Positions 8,554 to 17,628 of a DNA stretch of 64,000 bases are shown here, piece after piece. The notes under the pieces were generated by a model. That model ran no database searches and was not told the DNA's origin. It was given only the letters and a program-made list of their open reading frames with translations. Each line of letters begins with the position of its first letter. The stretch's first letter is position 1. A program made the translations under genes and the position numbers. The stretch is from Demequina maris (lineage in GTDB: Bacteria > Actinomycetota > Actinomycetes > Actinomycetales > Demequinaceae). Location: assembly GCF_000971155.1 (NCBI RefSeq), contig NZ_BBLX01000003.1, positions 299,196 through 363,195 on the forward strand. The letters run 5' to 3'.

Positions 8554-9348
8554 TCAGGCCAGCACCACCGCGGGTGCGGGAACGGCGCAGCGGTTGACCG
8601 CCGCAAGCTCGATGAGGGTGGACGCGCGCACGCGGTCCCGGCGGACCGTGTCGAGGCGGTCGCACACCCAGTCCCAGTGCAGCGACACCCAGTCGCCCGC
8701 CTCGAACGCCCGCGCGAGGGACTGCCCCTCGCGCCGGAAGCGCGCCTTCTCGGTCGTCACCGGGCCCAGACGCAGGAACCTGCCGTCCCACTGGAGGTGC
8801 CGGCCCTCGACCACGGCGGTGTCGCCGGTCACCGACACCACCCGCCCCCAGCGGATCCGGCACCGGTCGAGCACCTCGAGCGGCGCCTCGACCTGCCCGC
8901 CGCGCATGAGCCCCACCCACGGGTAGACCCCGAACACGTGGAAACTGTGATGCGGCGTGCCGCCCGTCGCGACCCCCTCGGCCATCCGCTCGAACTCCTG
9001 GCGCGTCAGCCGGGACCGGAAGCGCGTCTCGAGAGAGTTCGCGAACGCCGTGCCGCCGCATCGTCCCAGCACGGCGCCGCCGAGCCAGTACGCCTCGACC
9101 ACGACCGGGTCGAGCGGCGACCGCCCCAGGCACTCGCCGATGAGCTCGAGGTACGGCCACGCCCCCTCGAAGCCGCGCGCCACCTCCTCGAGCGCGCGGC
9201 CGGACGCGCCGGCATCGACGCGCTCGAGCAGCTCGCCGGCACGGTCGGGCCCGCAGTAGCCCAGGTCGTTGGGCGGGAAAGCGTAGCGGCCGAACAGCAC
9301 CGCACCGTCGGCGGGCAACGGTGGACGATGCGAGAGCCGGGCACTCAT
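8554..9348 (-). CDS. Hydrogenase-cluster-associated protein (DUF6390-like)
   Basis: 264 residues, soluble. The opening LFGRYAFPPNDLGYCGP is a distinctive motif that I associate with proteins accompanying actinobacterial hydrogenase genes (DUF6390; the name is from memory). It has no recognisable catalytic motif. The protein has conserved-looking His and Trp positions (HHSFHVFGVYPWVGL; DWVSLHWDWV). The start overlaps the stop of the EamA gene. By position, a role in maturation, regulation or assembly of the hydrogenase is inferred. Confidence 0.6.
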   Translation of the reverse strand: MSARLSHRPPLPADGAVLFGRYAFPPNDLGYCGPDRAGELLERVDAGASGRALEEVARGFEGAWPYLELIGECLGRSPLDPVVVEAYWLGGAVLGRCGGTAFANSLETRFRSRLTRQEFERMAEGVATGGTPHHSFHVFGVYPWVGLMRGGQVEAPLEVLDRCRIRWGRVVSVTGDTAVVEGRHLQWDGRFLRLGPVTTEKARFRREGQSLARAFEAGDWVSLHWDWVCDRLDTVRRDRVRASTLIELAAVNRCAVPAPAVVLA

Positions 9349-10241
9349 GTGGCGGCGCGCCTCCGTGCGGGGATGAGGAAGATGAGCCCGCCCGCGGCGA
9401 GCAGCAGCAGCCAGGGCAGCTGCGCGGCCAGCGCGGCGCCATCGAGGGCGCCCGCGAGCGCCGCGGTGACGACCGCGCCGAGCACAAGCACGGCGGTGAC
9501 GTCGACCGCCTGCGCCCGCGCGAGCGCCTGGTGCCACGTGAGGACATAGCCGGCGAGCAGGACGCCGGTGACGACGACCCACACCCACTGGCCGGCGGTG
9601 CTCGGGATCACGTTCCCGAGGCTTGAGGTCGCGCCTGACCAGGCGAGCAGCGCGACCGAACCGCCGACCATGCGCGTGAGCGACAGCGTCCACGGGGTCA
9701 TCGACCCCAGCAGACGCTTCGACACCACGACCTCGACGGCCCACATGAGCGTGGCCGCCGCGACGAGCATCGTCCCCTGGTCCGCGACCAGGCCCACGTC
9801 CCCCGCGAGGCCCCACTGGGCGAGGAGCAGCAGGCCGATCGCCCCGAGGTGCCACCACGAGAGCCGTTCCTTGAGGGCCACGACCGCGAGCAGCGCGACC
9901 CACACGATCAGCGTCTTATGCACGAACGCGGCCTGCGTCGACGCGGTCGACGCGAGGCCCTGGAAGAAGAGCACGAACGGGATCGCGCCGCCGAAGATCG
10001 CGACGAACGCGAGACCCCACCATTGGCGAGCCCGCGCGGGGCGGGTAAGCCGCGCCCCGGCGGACCGGGCCGCGAGGAACGCCGCGAGGATCAGCATCGC
10101 CGCCATCGCGTTCTTCGCGGTCGTGTAGGCGGTCGCGTCGCCGTACGCGGCCACGCCGTTGGAGTTCACGTACACGGCGACGCCCGAGATCAGGGCGGTC
10201 GCGCCGGCGAGCGCGACGCCCTGCGAGCGTGTGGAGATCAT
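9345..10241 (-). CDS. EamA/DMT-family transporter
   Basis: 298 residues with about ten hydrophobic segments arranged as two repeats of five, as in EamA (drug/metabolite) transporters. KERLSWWHLGAIGLLL in the middle resembles the end of the first EamA repeat and TWHQALARAQAVDVTAVL the second. It overlaps hypC upstream and the next gene downstream, so it is an integral part of the hydrogenase operon. The substrate is unknown; export or import of a metal or metabolite linked to hydrogenase maturation is conjecture. Confidence 0.82.
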   Translation of the reverse strand: MISTRSQGVALAGATALISGVAVYVNSNGVAAYGDATAYTTAKNAMAAMLILAAFLAARSAGARLTRPARARQWWGLAFVAIFGGAIPFVLFFQGLASTASTQAAFVHKTLIVWVALLAVVALKERLSWWHLGAIGLLLLAQWGLAGDVGLVADQGTMLVAAATLMWAVEVVVSKRLLGSMTPWTLSLTRMVGGSVALLAWSGATSSLGNVIPSTAGQWVWVVVTGVLLAGYVLTWHQALARAQAVDVTAVLVLGAVVTAALAGALDGAALAAQLPWLLLLAAGGLIFLIPARRRAAT

Positions 10242-10468
10242 GTCGTCGCCTCCGGTTCCGAGTCACGGATGCGCAGCGCCTCGAGCGCCTCCTTCTCCGA
10301 GATCCGCTCGAGCGCGAACCCGGATTGGACCACCACCCAGTCGCCGGGCGTGATGTCGTCGTCCGACACCGTCATCTCGAGGACCAGCTGGCGCTGGCCG
10401 TGATCCTCGACCACGGCGCGACCGTCGTGGTGCACCTCGATGACCTTGGCGATGGTTCCTAGGCACAT
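10238..10468 (-). CDS. hypC: Hydrogenase assembly chaperone HypC/HupF
   Basis: 76 residues starting MCLGTIAKVIEV. Cys2, exposed after Met removal, is the conserved residue by which HypC carries the Fe(CN)2CO unit with HypD and docks on the immature large subunit. Small beta-barrel pattern (AVVEDHGQRQLVLEMTVSD; TPGDWVVVQSGFALERI) is typical. The start overlaps the 3' end of the protease gene by 10 bases. The other maturation genes (hypA, B, D, E, F) are not in the window. Confidence 0.93.
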   Translation of the reverse strand: MCLGTIAKVIEVHHDGRAVVEDHGQRQLVLEMTVSDDDITPGDWVVVQSGFALERISEKEALEALRIRDSEPEATT

Positions 10469-10956
10469 GACTGCACTTCCTCTCTCAGCGCGATGAGCTC
10501 GGCGGCGGCCGTCGCGACCGCGGCGTCGAGGCTCTCCTGGACTTCCGGGGACATCGGGCCGAAGTCGAAGCTCTTCGCCTCGACCCCGACAACCGTCACA
10601 TGGGTGGGCAACGTGCCCAGCGTGCGGGCCAGCTCGACGGCGCCGGCCAGCCCGAAGGCGTGGCTGCCGCCGCGGCCCGCGGCCATGAACGCGCTGGTAG
10701 GGAGCGGCTCCCCGCTGTCCCCCACCTCGCGGATGTGGAGCCGGCCCGGCGGATTGCCGGACGCGACCGCGTCGATGACGAGCGCCGCATCGTGCCCCGC
10801 CCACAGCTGCACCAGCTGCGTGGGGTCCTCGCGGGTGACGACGTCGACGTCGGCCATCGCGAGCTCGCCCAGGCGCGCCGCGACGGCGGCGCCCACCGCA
10901 TCGTCCCCCCGGTCGGGGCTGCCGAGGCCGACCACGAGCACCCGTCCGCCGGTCAT
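10459..10956 (-). CDS. Hydrogenase maturation protease (HyaD/HycI family)
   Basis: 165 residues. The N-terminal LVVGLGSPDRGDDAVG is the G-x-G-x-x-x-R-x-DD motif of nickel-dependent endopeptidases that remove the C-terminal tail of the large subunit once nickel is inserted. Further metal-ligand candidates are in LVIDAV and GGSHAFGL. The ATG overlaps the hyhL stop codon (ATGA), which pairs the protease directly with its probable substrate. Confidence 0.93.
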   Translation of the reverse strand: MTGGRVLVVGLGSPDRGDDAVGAAVAARLGELAMADVDVVTREDPTQLVQLWAGHDAALVIDAVASGNPPGRLHIREVGDSGEPLPTSAFMAAGRGGSHAFGLAGAVELARTLGTLPTHVTVVGVEAKSFDFGPMSPEVQESLDAAVATAAAELIALREEVQSCA

Positions 10957-12260
10957 GACCGCTTCACCCGCAGGTCGAGGAAGTGGGTGGCGCACGAGAT
11001 GCACGGGTCGTAGTTGCGGATGGCCTCCTCGCAGCGGTGCGTGAGCATGTGGTCGTCGAGGTCGATCCACTGCTCGGCCGCCTTGCGCAGGTCCGCCTCG
11101 ATGCTGGCCTGGTTCTGCGAGGTGGGCGGCACGATCTGCGCGTCCTCGATGACGCCGTCCGCGTCGATGCGGTAGCGGTGCCAGATGAGGCCGCGCGGCG
11201 CCTCCGAGGCGCCGATGCCCTCGCCCGCGACCGGCGCGACCGGCACCGACGGCGCGTGCCCGTCCCGCCATGCGTCGACGATGCGCAGCGCCTCCTCGAA
11301 CGCGTACGCGAGCTCGACGGTGCGCACGATGATCGACTTGAACGGGTTGCGGCAGGTCTCACCCAGGCCGGCCTTGAGCGCGGCCTCCTGCGTGGTGGGG
11401 CTCAGCTGGTCGAAGTTGAGGCTGTAGCGCGCGAGCGGGCCCACGAAGTAGGGCTTGCCGTCGAACGATGCGTGGAGGGCGTTCGAGTGGGCGACGTGGA
11501 ACTCCTTGACGTGGTCGGCGATCTCGGTGACCGGGAAGCGCACGCCGCTGGTCGCGACGACCTCGGTGCCGCGCTCGAGCGGGTACCAGTCGGGGTGGCG
11601 CAGGGAGACGTAGTTGTAGTCCTGCTCCATGTCAGGGAAGTCGAAGGTCGCGACCAGGGCGACGGCGGCCAGCGCATCGTCCCTCCCCTGCTCCAGGGCG
11701 GGGCGGAGGCGCTGCAGCTCGGCGACCGTGGGCATCCGGTAGAAGCCTCCGACCTTGACGTTGACGGGGTGGATCGCGCGGCCGCCCACGGCGGTCATGA
11801 GGTCGTTGCCGGCCTTCTTGAGGCGCAGCGCCATCTGGACCACGTCGGCGTGGTCCTTGGCCATCTCGAGGACGGACTCGTAGCCCAGGAAGTCGGGCGC
11901 GTGGAGCATGAAGATGTGGAGCGCGTGGGACTCGATCCACTCGCCGCAGTAGAGCAGGCGGCGCATCAGCTGGATCTCCGGCGTGGTGGTGACGCCGCAG
12001 ATGGTCTCCATCGCCTCGGTGGAGGCGGACTGGTAGGCGACCGGGCAGATGCCGCAGATACGTGCGGTGATGTCCGGCGGCTCGGTGAACTTGCGGCCGC
12101 GCAGGAAGCCCTCGTAGAAGCGCGGCGGCTCGAAGATGTTGAGCTGGACGGACTCGACCTTCCCGTCCTTGAACTCGATGTGCATGCCGCCCTCGCCCTC
12201 GACGCGCGCGAGCATGCCGACCTGCATCACCTGGCCGCCGTCCTTGAGCTGGTGGGTCAT
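10953..12260 (-). CDS. hyhL: Group 3b [NiFe]-hydrogenase large subunit
   Basis: 435 residues. The nickel ligands are present as R67-I-C-G-I-C72 and, near the end, DPC420-I-S-C423-ATH426. After His426 comes a nine-residue tail (FLDLRVKRS), the expected substrate of the maturation protease encoded immediately downstream. Size and motifs fit the cytoplasmic bidirectional NADP-linked sulfhydrogenase-type enzymes (group 3b) rather than membrane uptake hydrogenases. It catalyses H2 oxidation or production at the NiFe centre and passes electrons to the small subunit. The start overlaps the hyhS stop. Confidence 0.95.
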   Translation of the reverse strand: MTHQLKDGGQVMQVGMLARVEGEGGMHIEFKDGKVESVQLNIFEPPRFYEGFLRGRKFTEPPDITARICGICPVAYQSASTEAMETICGVTTTPEIQLMRRLLYCGEWIESHALHIFMLHAPDFLGYESVLEMAKDHADVVQMALRLKKAGNDLMTAVGGRAIHPVNVKVGGFYRMPTVAELQRLRPALEQGRDDALAAVALVATFDFPDMEQDYNYVSLRHPDWYPLERGTEVVATSGVRFPVTEIADHVKEFHVAHSNALHASFDGKPYFVGPLARYSLNFDQLSPTTQEAALKAGLGETCRNPFKSIIVRTVELAYAFEEALRIVDAWRDGHAPSVPVAPVAGEGIGASEAPRGLIWHRYRIDADGVIEDAQIVPPTSQNQASIEADLRKAAEQWIDLDDHMLTHRCEEAIRNYDPCISCATHFLDLRVKRS

Positions 12261-13120
12261 GACGGGCCTCCGGTGGACGATGCGGCGGCCGCCTGGTCGC
12301 TCGCGGCGGCGAACTCCGGTGAGCCGGCGTTGAAGGTGCGGTAGACGCGGACGATGTCGGCGTTGGACATCCCGAGCTCGGCGAGCTGGCGGGTCATGGC
12401 CTCGGTGTTCGCGGAGTCCTGCGGACCGAAGCAGCCGTAGCAGCCGCGGCCGTAGGACGGGCAGAGCGCGCCGCAGCCGGCCTGCGTCACGGGCCCGAGG
12501 CAGGGCGTACCGGTGGCGACGGGGACGCAGACGTTGCCCTTGAGCTTGCACTCGACGCACACCGAGTAGGTCGGGATGCGGGGCTTGCGGCCGTTGAGGA
12601 AGGCGGCGAGCACCTCGACCAGCTGGGTCTTGTCGACCGGGCAGCCGCGCAGCTCGTAGTCGACGTCGATGTGGCTCGCGATCGGCGTGGACGTGTCGAG
12701 CGTGGAGAGGTACTCGGGGTGGGCGTAGACGATCGAGCGGAACTCGTCGACGTCGGCCCAGTTGCGCAGCGCCTGGATGCCACCAGCGGTCGCGCACGCG
12801 CCGATGGTCACGACGGTGCCGGACTGCGCGCGGATCTCGTGGATGCGCTTGACGTCCTCGGGGGTGGTGATCGACCCCTCGACGAGGCTCAGGTCGTAGG
12901 GACCGGCGACGATCGCGCGGGTGGCCTCGGGGAAGTACGCGATGTGGATGGACTCGGCGATCTGCAGGAGCTCGTCCTCGCAGTTGAGGATGCTCAGCTG
13001 GCAGCCGTCGCAGGACGCGAACTTCCACACCGCGAGCTTGGGGCGGGCGTCCGGCGGGGTGGGATCGGTGGCGACCGCGGCATCGTGCGGGTGCTCATGC
13101 GTGTGGGCGTGCTCGACCAT
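12257..13120 (-). CDS. hyhS: Group 3b [NiFe]-hydrogenase small subunit
   Basis: 287 residues. FASCDGCQL (Cys37, Cys40) opens the proximal [4Fe-4S] site; [17 protein letters not shown] and the Cys-rich region [43 protein letters not shown] supply the remaining ligands. There is no twin-arginine signal, consistent with a cytoplasmic enzyme. The ATG at 13120 is chosen because GGAGGGGG lies 8 bases upstream; a longer frame from a GTG at 13177 would run through the leader peptide and ribosome binding site. The N-terminus is unusually His-rich (HAHTHEHPH, residues 4-12), perhaps a nickel-binding extension. Confidence 0.93.
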   Translation of the reverse strand: MVEHAHTHEHPHDAAVATDPTPPDARPKLAVWKFASCDGCQLSILNCEDELLQIAESIHIAYFPEATRAIVAGPYDLSLVEGSITTPEDVKRIHEIRAQSGTVVTIGACATAGGIQALRNWADVDEFRSIVYAHPEYLSTLDTSTPIASHIDVDYELRGCPVDKTQLVEVLAAFLNGRKPRIPTYSVCVECKLKGNVCVPVATGTPCLGPVTQAGCGALCPSYGRGCYGCFGPQDSANTEAMTRQLAELGMSNADIVRVYRTFNAGSPEFAAASDQAAAASSTGGPS

Positions 13121-13121
13121 G

Positions 13122-13172
13122 TCAGCACCCCCTCCGACGAGCGGGCGGTGCGAGGAATCGGATGTCGTCCAT
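13122..13172 (-). CDS. Leader peptide / vestigial uORF of the hydrogenase operon
   Basis: A 16-codon frame, [16 protein letters not shown], starts right after the conserved GAGGAGG ribosome binding site and ends with TGA one base before the hyhS ATG. Its first five codons and leader are nearly identical to the start of hyhB (MDDIRILEP at 18831). The simplest reading is that the hyhB leader with its first codons was duplicated in front of hyhS. It may now couple translation into hyhS. Confidence 0.45.
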   Translation of the reverse strand: MDDIRFLAPPARRRGC

Positions 13173-13231
13173 GACACGCCTCCTCTAGCGACGCTAGGCC
13201 GCTATCCGAGGCGTGAAAGGGACCTTGGTCC
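13173..13231 (-). promoter_or_regulatory. DosR/DevR-like operator and leader of hyhSL operon
   Basis: Reading leftward: GGACC-AAG-GTCCC dyad (13219-13231), then CTAGCG-T-CGCTAG (about 13183-13195) and GAGGAGG before the ATG at 13172. The same three elements, at about the same spacing, precede hyhG (15221-15233) and hyhB (18878-18890). The dyad resembles the mycobacterial DosR box (core GGGAC....GTCCC), and group 3b hydrogenase is a known DosR target in Mycobacterium smegmatis. No DosR gene is in the window. Confidence 0.55.
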
Positions 13232-13243
13232 GGGTGGGGCCTG

Positions 13244-14215
13244 CTACCCGGCCGGTTCCTGGGCGGGCGCGTCGGAAGGCGCCGTCTCGACGATCTCGTT
13301 GGCGACGCCGTAGGGCACGTGGACGCCCATGATGAAGTCGGTGGCGTCCTCGAGGTGGGTGGCCTGGTCGTCGAAGAAGATGTGCGGCTTCATCACCTCG
13401 AGCACCTGGGACTTCGCGACGCCCCCGAGGAAGAAGGCGTCGTTGACCTCGACGCCCCAGTCGCGCAGCGAGCGCACGGCACGCTCGTGGGCCGGGGCCG
13501 CGCGGGCGGTGACGAGGGCGATGCGGAGCCGCTCCTCGTAGGCCGGGTCGGAGTCCTTGCGAGCACGCTCGAGGGCCTGGATGCGGTTGAGGTCCTTGAG
13601 GAGCGGCTGCAGGAGGCCCGGGCGGAGGGCGTGGTCGCGGCGGTCGACCTCGTGGTCGCGGAAGGCGTCGATGCCGCCGGTCTTGAAGATGCGCTCGGAG
13701 CCGTCGTCTGCGAGGACGCCGTCGAAGTCGAAGGCGATGCGCAGGCCCGGGTCGGCGGGGTCGTACGCGGCCGCCGACGGGAGGACGTGACCCGCGGGGA
13801 AGCCCGCGGCGATCGCATCGTCCACGTCCTCGCGGTTACCCGAGAGGAAGAGCGACATCTCGAGGGCGCCGATGTACGCGTACGGCGCCTGGCCCTGCGT
13901 GAAGACGGCGCGGGTCATGGTGAGGCCGTGCGCCTCGATGGAGCGCATCACGCGCAGGCCGGTGCTGGGGTCGTTCTGCGAGAGGACGATGATCTCGACC
14001 AGGGGGTCGTCGGCGCGCAGGTCGTTGAGCGCGAGGAGGCGCTGGACGAAGGGGAAGGCGGCGCCGGGCTCGAGCGTCGCGTCGATGCGCTCGTCCTGGT
14101 AGTGCCGGTACGCGGTCTCGCCGTGCTCGCGGAAGTAGGCGTCGGACTCGGCGAGGTCGAACAGCGCGGACGAGGCGACGCCCACGACCAGGCGGTTGTC
14201 GAGTGCGTACCGCAT
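13244..14215 (-). CDS. 5'-nucleotidase (cytosolic 5'-nucleotidase I family)
   Basis: 323 residues. Two regions resemble the 5_nucleotid family: the N-terminal LDNRLVVGVASSALFDLAESD and the central LRIAFDFDGVLADDGSERIF, in which DFDGVLADD is the HAD-type nucleophile motif; FFDDQATHLEDA supplies later acidic metal ligands. It should dephosphorylate nucleoside monophosphates in the cytoplasm. It sits 89 bases behind hyhG on the same strand and may be co-transcribed with it. Its 3' end abuts the DosR-like box of the next unit. A link to hydrogenase function is not obvious. Confidence 0.85.
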   Translation of the reverse strand: MRYALDNRLVVGVASSALFDLAESDAYFREHGETAYRHYQDERIDATLEPGAAFPFVQRLLALNDLRADDPLVEIIVLSQNDPSTGLRVMRSIEAHGLTMTRAVFTQGQAPYAYIGALEMSLFLSGNREDVDDAIAAGFPAGHVLPSAAAYDPADPGLRIAFDFDGVLADDGSERIFKTGGIDAFRDHEVDRRDHALRPGLLQPLLKDLNRIQALERARKDSDPAYEERLRIALVTARAAPAHERAVRSLRDWGVEVNDAFFLGGVAKSQVLEVMKPHIFFDDQATHLEDATDFIMGVHVPYGVANEIVETAPSDAPAQEPAG

Positions 14216-14304
14216 GCGCAGCGGGTCTCCTTCGCGTCGGGGGCAGGTCTTCGACCCTATCCGCCGCGACGGACAGCGGTCACTCCCCTGCGCTTCGGGC
14301 GCGC

Positions 14305-15174
14305 TCAGAGCTCCCGGACGTTCATGAGCGGCTCGAGGCGCGCGAAGTCGAGCACGGGCCCGTCGAGGCAGACGAACAGTTCGCGCAGCTGGCAGTGGCC
14401 GCACAGGCCGACGCCGCACTTCATGCTGCGCTCCATCGACAGGCGGACCTTGGGCTTGGGGACACCGCGGGCGTTGAGCGCGCTTGCCGCGGACCGCATC
14501 ATGACCTCGGGCCCGCACACGAAGGCGAAGGCGTTGCGGGGGTCGAATCCGGCCCGTGCCACCAGCTCCGTCACGAAGCCGACCTTGCCCTTGTATCCGT
14601 AGGGCGCGTTGTCGACCGTCATCTGCAGGTTGACGCCGTTGAGGTCGGCCCACCGGTGCATCTCGTGGCCGTAGAGGATGTCGTCGGGCGTCCTGGAGCC
14701 GTACAGCAGGAGCACCTTGCCGTAGGCGTCGCGGTGGCGGAGGACGTCGAGGATGGCGGGGCGCAGCGGGGCCAGGCCGATGCCGCCGGTGACGAAGACG
14801 ACGTCGTGGCCCGCCGCATCGTCCACATCCCAGGACGTGCCGAAGGGGCCGCGCACGCCGATCTCGGTGCCGGGCGCGGCCTCGACGAGGGCGCGGGTGA
14901 CGGCGCCGACGTTGCGGATGGTGTGCTCAAGCGGTGCCGGGTGGGCGGGGTCGCCCGAGATGGAGATGGGCACCTCGCCGACGCCGAACGCGTGGAGCAT
15001 GGTGAACTGGCCGGCCCTGAAGGTGAGCGGCGCGGTGCCGTCGGCGGGGTCGAGCAGGAGCGTGAAGGTGTCGCGGGTGTCCTGGCGCACGTGGGTGATG
15101 ACGTAGCGGCGCGGGACCATGGGGTCCGCGGGCTGCGGGCCGGGCGACGATGCGCGGGTTGCGGTGGTGGTCAT
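14305..15174 (-). CDS. hyhG: Group 3b hydrogenase gamma subunit (FAD/NAD(P)-binding)
   Basis: 289 residues. A ferredoxin-reductase-like FAD domain (FRAGQFTMLH, PISISGDP) is followed by an NAD(P)-binding domain (VFVTGGIGLAPLRP, YGSRTPDDIL, FVCGPEVMM) and a C-terminal [2Fe-2S] site C253-x4-C258-x2-C261-x7-C269. It transfers electrons between the hydrogenase FeS chain and NAD(P)(H). It has its own copy of the DosR-like leader and is separated from hyhB by two plus-strand sensor genes, unlike the usual contiguous hyhBGSL order. Confidence 0.93.
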   Translation of the reverse strand: MTTTATRASSPGPQPADPMVPRRYVITHVRQDTRDTFTLLLDPADGTAPLTFRAGQFTMLHAFGVGEVPISISGDPAHPAPLEHTIRNVGAVTRALVEAAPGTEIGVRGPFGTSWDVDDAAGHDVVFVTGGIGLAPLRPAILDVLRHRDAYGKVLLLYGSRTPDDILYGHEMHRWADLNGVNLQMTVDNAPYGYKGKVGFVTELVARAGFDPRNAFAFVCGPEVMMRSAASALNARGVPKPKVRLSMERSMKCGVGLCGHCQLRELFVCLDGPVLDFARLEPLMNVREL

Positions 15175-15233
15175 GAGACGCCTCCTCTAGCGACGCTAGG
15201 ACGCTGTGGGCGAGGCGGAAGGGACCTTGGTCC
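15175..15233 (-). promoter_or_regulatory. DosR/DevR-like operator and leader of hyhG
   Basis: The dyad at 15221-15233 (GGGACCTTGGTCC on the plus strand) is identical to that of hyhSL, followed leftward by the CTAGCG-type dyad (15187-15199) and GAGGAGG before the ATG. The region is shared with the divergent histidine kinase gene, whose transcription could also be affected. Confidence 0.55.
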
Positions 15234-15364
15234 AGGTGGGGCGGCCCATCGCCCGCCGCGACAATGCGCTCTCCCCCGCGCGAAACCGCCGCTTTGCAGG
15301 CATCATGGGCGGAGGGCGGCGCGCGCGACATCACCCCGGATCCCGTGCGCGCCGGCGGGAGGAC

Positions 15365-16594
15365 ATGCATGGAGCCGAGCGGGCACGGCCGATGACGGCC
15401 GCGGAGACGCGAGGTCCGCGCAGCGCGCTCGAGCGCATGCAGCGCACCACGTACTTCGCCACCGGCCTCGCGACCGCGCTGTTCGCCGCGCTGCTCGCGC
15501 GCGGCGCGAACGGCTTCCTCAACCAGATGGACCAGCTGCACGCGCCGTTCGGCGCGTTCACCGTGCTGGTCGGCATCGCGATCCCCGCGAGCTACTCCCT
15601 CATCGCCTTCCTCGTGAGCATCCGCGTCCTGCGCGCGCTGGTGACGGTCTCGGCCGTCGGCTTCGTGCTGTCCCAGCTGCTGTGGGTGCCGATGATGACG
15701 TCCGACGTGCTCGCCGACGGCGCCGCGCCCTGGCTGCAGGGCTTCGGGGCGATCCACGCGACGCTGCTCGCGGTGGCGTGGAACCGGCCGTGGGTGTGGC
15801 TGTACCCGATCGCGCAGGGTCCGCTCGTCGCCGTCGTCGAGTACCTCGCGAGCGGCGGCGACCTCGAGCAGTCGGCGCTCGACGGCGTCGGCGCGCTGGT
15901 GACGTCCCTGATCCTCACGGGCGCCGGTGCCGGCGTGGTCACGGCGGCGGCCCGGCAGGACGAGGAGGCGGAGCGCGCCCGCGCGGACGCGGCGCTCGAG
16001 GCCTCGGCCCGCACCGGCGAGCGGGAGCAGGCCCGCATCAACGCGCTGGTGCACGACGAGATCATCTCCGTGCTGCTCGCCGCCGTGCGCACCCCCACTC
16101 CTGCGGCGGTGCCCGAGCGGGCCCAGCGGGCGCTGGGCTCGATCGCGGCGATCCGCGAGGCGAGGACCGGCGAGTCGGAGTACCCGCCGGAGCAGCTGGT
16201 GGCCGCGCTGCGCGCGACGGCGGCCGACATCAGCGAGGACATCTTCGTGAGCTCGAGCATCACGGCGTCCGACAGGATCCCCGCCTCGGTGGTGACCGCG
16301 ATGGCGGAGGCCGCCGGCGAGGCGCTGCGCAACAGCGTGATCCACGGCGACGTCGACGGCCGCGACGTGACGCGGGTGCTGACGGTCGGCGTCGCCGACG
16401 GCGAGGTCCGCGTGACGGTGCGGGACGACGGCCGCGGCTTCGCCCCGCGCGCCGTCTCGGCGCGGCGGCTCGGGCTGCAGGTGAGCATCCGCGGGCGCAT
16501 GGAGGCGCTCGCGGGCGGCGGCTCGCGCGTGGCGTCGGCGCCGGGCCAGGGCACCACCGTCGAGCTGTGGTGGCGCGCGGAGGCGGCCCGATGA
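15365..16594 (+). CDS. Membrane sensor histidine kinase (NarL/DesK-type)
   Basis: 409 residues. About six hydrophobic segments (residues about 30-190) precede a short dimerisation helix with NALVHDEIISVLLAA, where the H-D-E resembles the H-box of NarX/DesK-type kinases. The C-terminal ATPase domain has an N-box (AGEALRNSVIHG), G1 (VRDDGRGF) and G2-like (GLQVSIRGRMEALAGG, APGQGTTVEL) motifs. The stop overlaps the next gene (ATGA). Lying between hyhG and hyhB and divergent from hyhG, it is a candidate sensor for hydrogenase control. No response regulator is adjacent. An alternative ATG at 15392 is possible. Confidence 0.85.
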   Translation: MHGAERARPMTAAETRGPRSALERMQRTTYFATGLATALFAALLARGANGFLNQMDQLHAPFGAFTVLVGIAIPASYSLIAFLVSIRVLRALVTVSAVGFVLSQLLWVPMMTSDVLADGAAPWLQGFGAIHATLLAVAWNRPWVWLYPIAQGPLVAVVEYLASGGDLEQSALDGVGALVTSLILTGAGAGVVTAAARQDEEAERARADAALEASARTGEREQARINALVHDEIISVLLAAVRTPTPAAVPERAQRALGSIAAIREARTGESEYPPEQLVAALRATAADISEDIFVSSSITASDRIPASVVTAMAEAAGEALRNSVIHGDVDGRDVTRVLTVGVADGEVRVTVRDDGRGFAPRAVSARRLGLQVSIRGRMEALAGGGSRVASAPGQGTTVELWWRAEAAR

Positions 16595-17622
16595 CCGCGG
16601 CGGCGACCGCGGCCGAGGAGCGCGGCACCGACATCAGCGAGCTGCTGGGGCTTCACACCCGTGGCGCGCAGTTGATCCTCGCGGTCTACGTCGTCTCCAA
16701 CGTCATGTTCGTCACCGCTACCGCCAACCGGCTCGACCACGTGTGGCCGGCGTACCTCGCGGTCGCGCTCGTCACGGTGGGCGGCTTCGTCGTGACGCGC
16801 CCGCACCCCGACCCGTTCCCGCGCGTCCTCACGTTCGCCGTGCTCGGCATCGTCGTCGCGTCGAGCGCCCTGGTGCTCTACGCGCTGCCCGACAGCGGCG
16901 CGCTCGGCCGCGCGACCTGGTACCTGGGCGCGAACACGTGGCTGCTCTGGTTCCTCATCCTGCGCCGCCGCATCCTGCTCGCCTGGGCGGGTGGGATCGC
17001 GATGCTCGTGGAGACGATCGTCTGGGCCCAGTACGCGGGCCGGGGCGCCCTCGACGGTCTGGTGCTGGCGAGCCCGCAGGTGCTGCTGCTCGCGATCGCG
17101 ACGCTGTTCGGCGGGGCGCTGCGGAGGGCGACGTGGCGCATCAACGCACTAGCCCGACGGTCGGTGGACGCGGCGGCCGCCGCCGGCGCGGTCGCGGCGG
17201 CGCGGGAGGTCCAGGACCAGCGCGCCGACGAGCTCGCCGAGGTCGTCGTGCCCGTCCTCACCGTGCTCGCCACCGGGGAACCGCTGGACGATGCGACGCG
17301 CGCCGAGATCATGCGCGTCGAGGCCCAGTTGCGCGACTCGGTACGCGGCCACGGGTTGGCGCTGCCGCCGATCGTCGCCGCCGCGACGCGGGCCCGCTCG
17401 CGCGGGGTGAATGTCACGCTGCTCGACGACCTGGGCGTGCCGCTGTCCCCTGGCGAGACCGATGCGGTGGTGCGGGCGGTCGAAGACGCGCTCGACGCCG
17501 CGGCCGATGGCACGGTGACCGCACGGCTGCTGCCGCCCGGCCGCGAGGAGCTCCTCACCGTCGTGTCGCTGGGCGCGACGGACGTCAGCCGCGTGGCGCT
17601 GCCCCGGGGCGCCGCGGCGTAG
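16591..17622 (+). CDS. Membrane protein partner of the sensor kinase
   Basis: 343 residues. Five to six N-terminal hydrophobic segments (residues about 25-190) are followed by a soluble Ala/Arg-rich coiled region and a C-terminal domain ([33 protein letters not shown]) that looks like a degenerate kinase ATPase domain without clear N, G1 or G2 boxes. It overlaps the kinase gene and shares its layout, so it may be a diverged kinase acting in a heterodimer. No His phosphorylation site was recognised. Confidence 0.65.
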   Translation: MTAAATAAEERGTDISELLGLHTRGAQLILAVYVVSNVMFVTATANRLDHVWPAYLAVALVTVGGFVVTRPHPDPFPRVLTFAVLGIVVASSALVLYALPDSGALGRATWYLGANTWLLWFLILRRRILLAWAGGIAMLVETIVWAQYAGRGALDGLVLASPQVLLLAIATLFGGALRRATWRINALARRSVDAAAAAGAVAAAREVQDQRADELAEVVVPVLTVLATGEPLDDATRAEIMRVEAQLRDSVRGHGLALPPIVAAATRARSRGVNVTLLDDLGVPLSPGETDAVVRAVEDALDAAADGTVTARLLPPGREELLTVVSLGATDVSRVALPRGAAA

Positions 17623-17628
17623 GTGCGT

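Noticed and set aside
13121..13177. Longer start of the hydrogenase small subunit from GTG 13177
   Set aside because: It would translate through the strong GGAGGGGG site and the leader ORF; the ATG at 13120 has ideal spacing.
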